A stretch of 64,000 nt of DNA from Paramecium pentaurelia (Eukaryota; Ciliophora; Oligohymenophorea; Peniculida; Parameciidae). Location of the stretch: positions 107,577 to 171,576 of the forward strand of contig CAJJDO010000170.1 in NCBI GenBank assembly GCA_905183005.1, read 5' to 3'. How positions within the stretch are numbered: position 1 is the first letter of the stretch; each line of letters opens with the position of its first letter. Below the pieces are notes generated by a model. It had not been told where the DNA came from and searched no databases. It was given only the letters and a program-made list of their open reading frames with translations. The position numbers and the translations under genes are program-made. Shown here piece after piece: positions 60,978-64,000 of this stretch.

Positions 60978-63900
60978 ATGGATCAATAGCAAGATTTAAA
61001 AGAATTAATTTAGCTGTATAACAGTGCCGCATAACTGAAGCGTAAAGCAGAAAAAAAATTAATCCGATTCACTGATTGTTTAACAGAGGAGGATAAAATT
61101 ACGTGTGGAATAGATTTAATAGATGAAATTAACACAATCAGATAAAAAATAAAACAAGAAAGGAGAGAGAAAGCTGATAATAGTGTGAGAAATTCTTACA
61201 TATCTCTTTAAAATACAATGTCTGAAAATAATCTTACCCTTAGAAAATAACTAAATGAAAAATCAATAAGTAGTTTTTATTGTTATAATAATAAGTGCTT
61301 GAATAAGAAAAAATAAATTTTCGTGAATAAATCGAAGCATCTTAATCTTAGTTGAACAAGCTTAAAGAAGAGTTAGAGATCTTGAGAGATAGTAATTAAA
61401 TAAATAATTATTTTAGGCAATCTGGATGAGATTAATTAATTAATCTTGAAAAACTAATAATTAGATGAGATGATCAATTAATTAAATACAGAACTTATTT
61501 AAACTTAAAACAGTATTTTTTTTGATTATTTTGAAAGGGTTATAAATGTATAAAGATGAAGAAGAAAGGAAAAAGTCGTTTTACTCCTTAATAGAAAACC
61601 TTAAAACTGGTATTTTATAAAAATTGATTAATAGCTATTATAAATAATTATGACGATATAGTTCCAACTCTTAAAGATGCAGCAGCTCCAAATGAGAATC
61701 CAAATAAATTGGAAAAATAGGATATTATCAAAGATGATAAACCATAAAACTAAGAAAATTTGATATAAAATAAAATGAAATAACTTTATCAGATCTTAAG
61801 TGATAAATAAAAAAACTTGCATTAACAAGCTGAAGAATAATTTATTTAAATTGAAAATGGGATAACGAATATGGAAGAATTTCTTGAAAGAATCATTGAC
61901 TAAGAAGAATCAATTAAAGAAAAAAACAAATTTCGCAGTTTAGGAACAAGTTAAGACCTAACAAATCATTAATATTTTGAGGATAATGAACAGCAACAGT
62001 TGTAAAATTAACTAGGATAGTAAATATAAAGTAAAAAATAATTTTATAATTAAGATTTTAAATAAAACTTACAAGAATTGAAAGAAGCAAATCGAATGCT
62101 CCTAAAAAATCACAAACAAAATTAAAAAAGAATTACTACTCCTTTAGTTTGTAATAATAATTTAATTAATTATAGAATTGGGATAAAATTTTGAAACATT
62201 GGCTAACCAACTACAATAGATATATGAAAAAAGAGATGAACATGAAGAGGGCTTATAAGCCTAAATTGATTTTTTAGGTAAAATTTAATGATCATTAATA
62301 GATAATGTAGTAGATTAAATTAAAATTTAAAAAAAAAAACCTTAAAATGATGATGATAAAGAAAATTTTAATTACTGTAATAATGAACCAGACAACAATC
62401 AATTAATTTAAGATTCAATTACAAATGAAGATTAGATTATCCCTTGTCAAAAAGATAATAAAAAGTCTGATGAATAAATATTAAATTTTGAAATGCAAAA
62501 AATTTAAGAAAATAACACATTATTAGATTTAAGTTAATAACTATAAGATTTAGAATAATAAAATGTAAATTTGAAAATTGATGTTGAAGACAAAAATTAA
62601 TAATTAAAGAATTAAAAAGAGATAATTTTATAACTCTAAAATTAGGTAAAAGATCAGGCTTTAATAAATTCAAATCAAAATGACGAAATCAAAATGAGGG
62701 ATAATTAGCTATTATTGTTATCAAATAGATTATAACACATTGAAGAGGTAAGAAGTTAATAAGATCCTTAAACTTTGAAAGAATTAAAAAAATACATTCA
62801 TGAATTAGAAGAATTAAATTAAGAATTGCTTAATGAAATAGAATAGTTAAAATAGAGTATTGAAGAGCTTTAAAATGAGATTTACAATAAAAATGATGAG
62901 ATTCCTATAAACTAAAAGAAATTTGATATGTTATCTAATAAAGACGATGATAATTAAAAAAATGAAATTGCAATTGAGAGGAAAAATGATTAGAATAACA
63001 AAAATGATGATTAATAAGATGAAAAAATTTAGAATTTTGAAATCAAGTAATAAGAAAATCTTTTTAATTAATTTGATGAAATAAAACTCAATACTAATTA
63101 ATTATTAGAGAAGAGAGATTTAGATTAGAAAGAATAATATAATTTTTCTAAAGATTAATAATAAAAAATGGAATTGGATAATAAAGTATAATTTAGAATG
63201 ATTAATAAATAAAATGATATGTGCTAAAACATAGGGGAAGACTTAACAAATTAAAAAGAAAATTATTCTTTAAAAAATGAGGATTAGCTAACTACGGAAA
63301 ATAATTAATACAATAAAAAGATATTATAAGATTAACATGATTTTGAGGTTAATTAGAACTCAAAAAAATTGGATGAAAAAGTTTAAAATTTACTAAAAGA
63401 TATGGTAGATGTACAATAATTTGAATAGGAAAAAGAAGATATGAAAAATATATTAAAAAACTATTCCTCAATAAAAGAAGACAAAGAATCTTAAAAAAAA
63501 TGCGAAGAAAATTAAAATCCTTAAAATTAGTAAGTTTTGAGCTTAAAATAAGAATAGATATCAGAAAATGATATTAATTCAGTAAAGATTGATGAAGTTT
63601 ATAATTATGAAGAGAATGAAAATAACAGAGAATGTAATACATAAGAATTAGTATAAATAAACTCTGAATATGAATAAAAAATAAATCAATTTTATGAGTA
63701 ATTTCAAAACTTAGAATCAATTAAATAAGAATAAGATGAAAACATCAATCAATTGAATGAGAAAGATCAAAACATAGAATCAACTAAATAAGAAAAAGAA
63801 GAAAACATCAATCAATTAAATGAGAAAGTTCAAATCATAGAATCAACTATATAAGAAGAAGAACAAATCAATCAATTGAATGAGTAAGATCAAAACTTAG

Positions 63901-64000
63901 AATTCCCTCAATAATTAGAAGATGTAAATATTAATCATTTAAATGTATAAGATAAAACCTTAGAATAAAACTAATACGACTTAGAATAAGTTAATTGTGT
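60978..64000 (+). CDS. Long coiled-coil protein, 3' end beyond window
   Basis: More than 950 codons after about six short introns (24-26 nt, several ending AAG), starting MDQQQDLKELIQLYNSAAQL at 60978 and still open at 64000. After ~170 residues almost everything is Lys/Glu/Gln/Asn coiled coil (e.g. LKELKKYIHELEELNQELLN, FNQFDEIKLNTNQLLEKRDL). No head domain is recognised. Near the right edge it has 21-residue tandem repeats. Probably a cytoskeletal or basal-body spacer by analogy with other ciliate coiled coils; the family cannot be named. Confidence 0.8.
63683..63935 (+). repeat. Tandem ~63-bp repeats inside the coiled-coil gene
   Basis: At least four in-frame units of about 21 residues on the pattern INQLNEKxQNIESTKQEKEE, each with small changes. 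DNA similarity between the second and third units is very high, so recent unit gain is likely. Confidence 0.75.

Noticed and set aside
1..64000. Standard-code genome full of pseudogenes
   Set aside because: With TAA/TAG as Gln the same genes give full-length conserved proteins with intact motifs; reassigned stops, not decay, explain the standard-code stops.
1..64000. tRNA, rRNA, CRISPR, insertion sequences or telomeric repeats
   Set aside because: Looked for T-loop consensus, regular spaced repeats, transposase motifs and CCCCAA/CCCAAA repeats by eye and found none convincing.

Overview
This window is somatic (macronuclear-type) DNA of a ciliate, most likely a Paramecium. TAA and TAG are read as glutamine and only TGA ends genes: about 30 long frames and recognisable families (CDPK kinase, P5B ATPase, VPS13, CELF-type RNA-binding protein, MUL1-type ligase) appear only under that code. 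Introns are tiny (21-34 nt, GT...AG) and, once removed, make almost every gene length an exact multiple of three. DNA is very AT-rich, genes are dense on both strands, and intergenic gaps are often 9-50 bp. I see no telomere repeats, tRNA, rRNA, IS elements or CRISPR.

1-13764: a partial unknown protein, a sperm-tail PG-rich-repeat protein, a decayed helical-repeat pseudogene, a myristoylatable CDPK, a membrane protein with a histidine-kinase-like tail, an EF-hand protein, a small secreted Cys-rich protein divergent from a P5B-type transport ATPase, and a B-box/beta-propeller-like protein. 14037-36224: a 2252-aa VPS13-like lipid-transfer protein, a Ku80-like pseudogene, a 1563-aa coiled-coil protein with an AIR9-like Ig domain, a STAND/NACHT-derived protein with a coiled-coil tail, a FYVE-like coiled-coil protein ending in a CaaX box, another coiled-coil protein, a basic Gln-rich protein and a zinc-finger/Kelch protein. 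36488-47660: secreted or surface proteins (two LamG-like proteins, one with long Pro/Glu repeats, and a type I membrane protein) interleaved with small unrecognised genes, including a PB1-domain coiled-coil protein.

48603-55288 is the most unusual part. A three-gene block (single-pass membrane protein, SP-RING ligase-like protein, MUL1-like RING ligase) is present in three partial copies. Each copy keeps only one intact gene, a different one each time, beside frameshifted or truncated remnants of the others. It is followed by about 3 kb of multiply frameshifted pseudogenes (55320-58310). The right end holds a CELF/Bruno-type RNA-binding protein, a small basic protein and the 5' part of a long coiled-coil gene that leaves the window.

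Several products suggest ciliary, cortical or membrane-contact biology (PG-rich repeats, very long coiled coils, EF-hands, CDPK, VPS13). These are individually transcribed eukaryotic genes, so order does not imply operons. All calls come from reading translations by eye; no database search was run.
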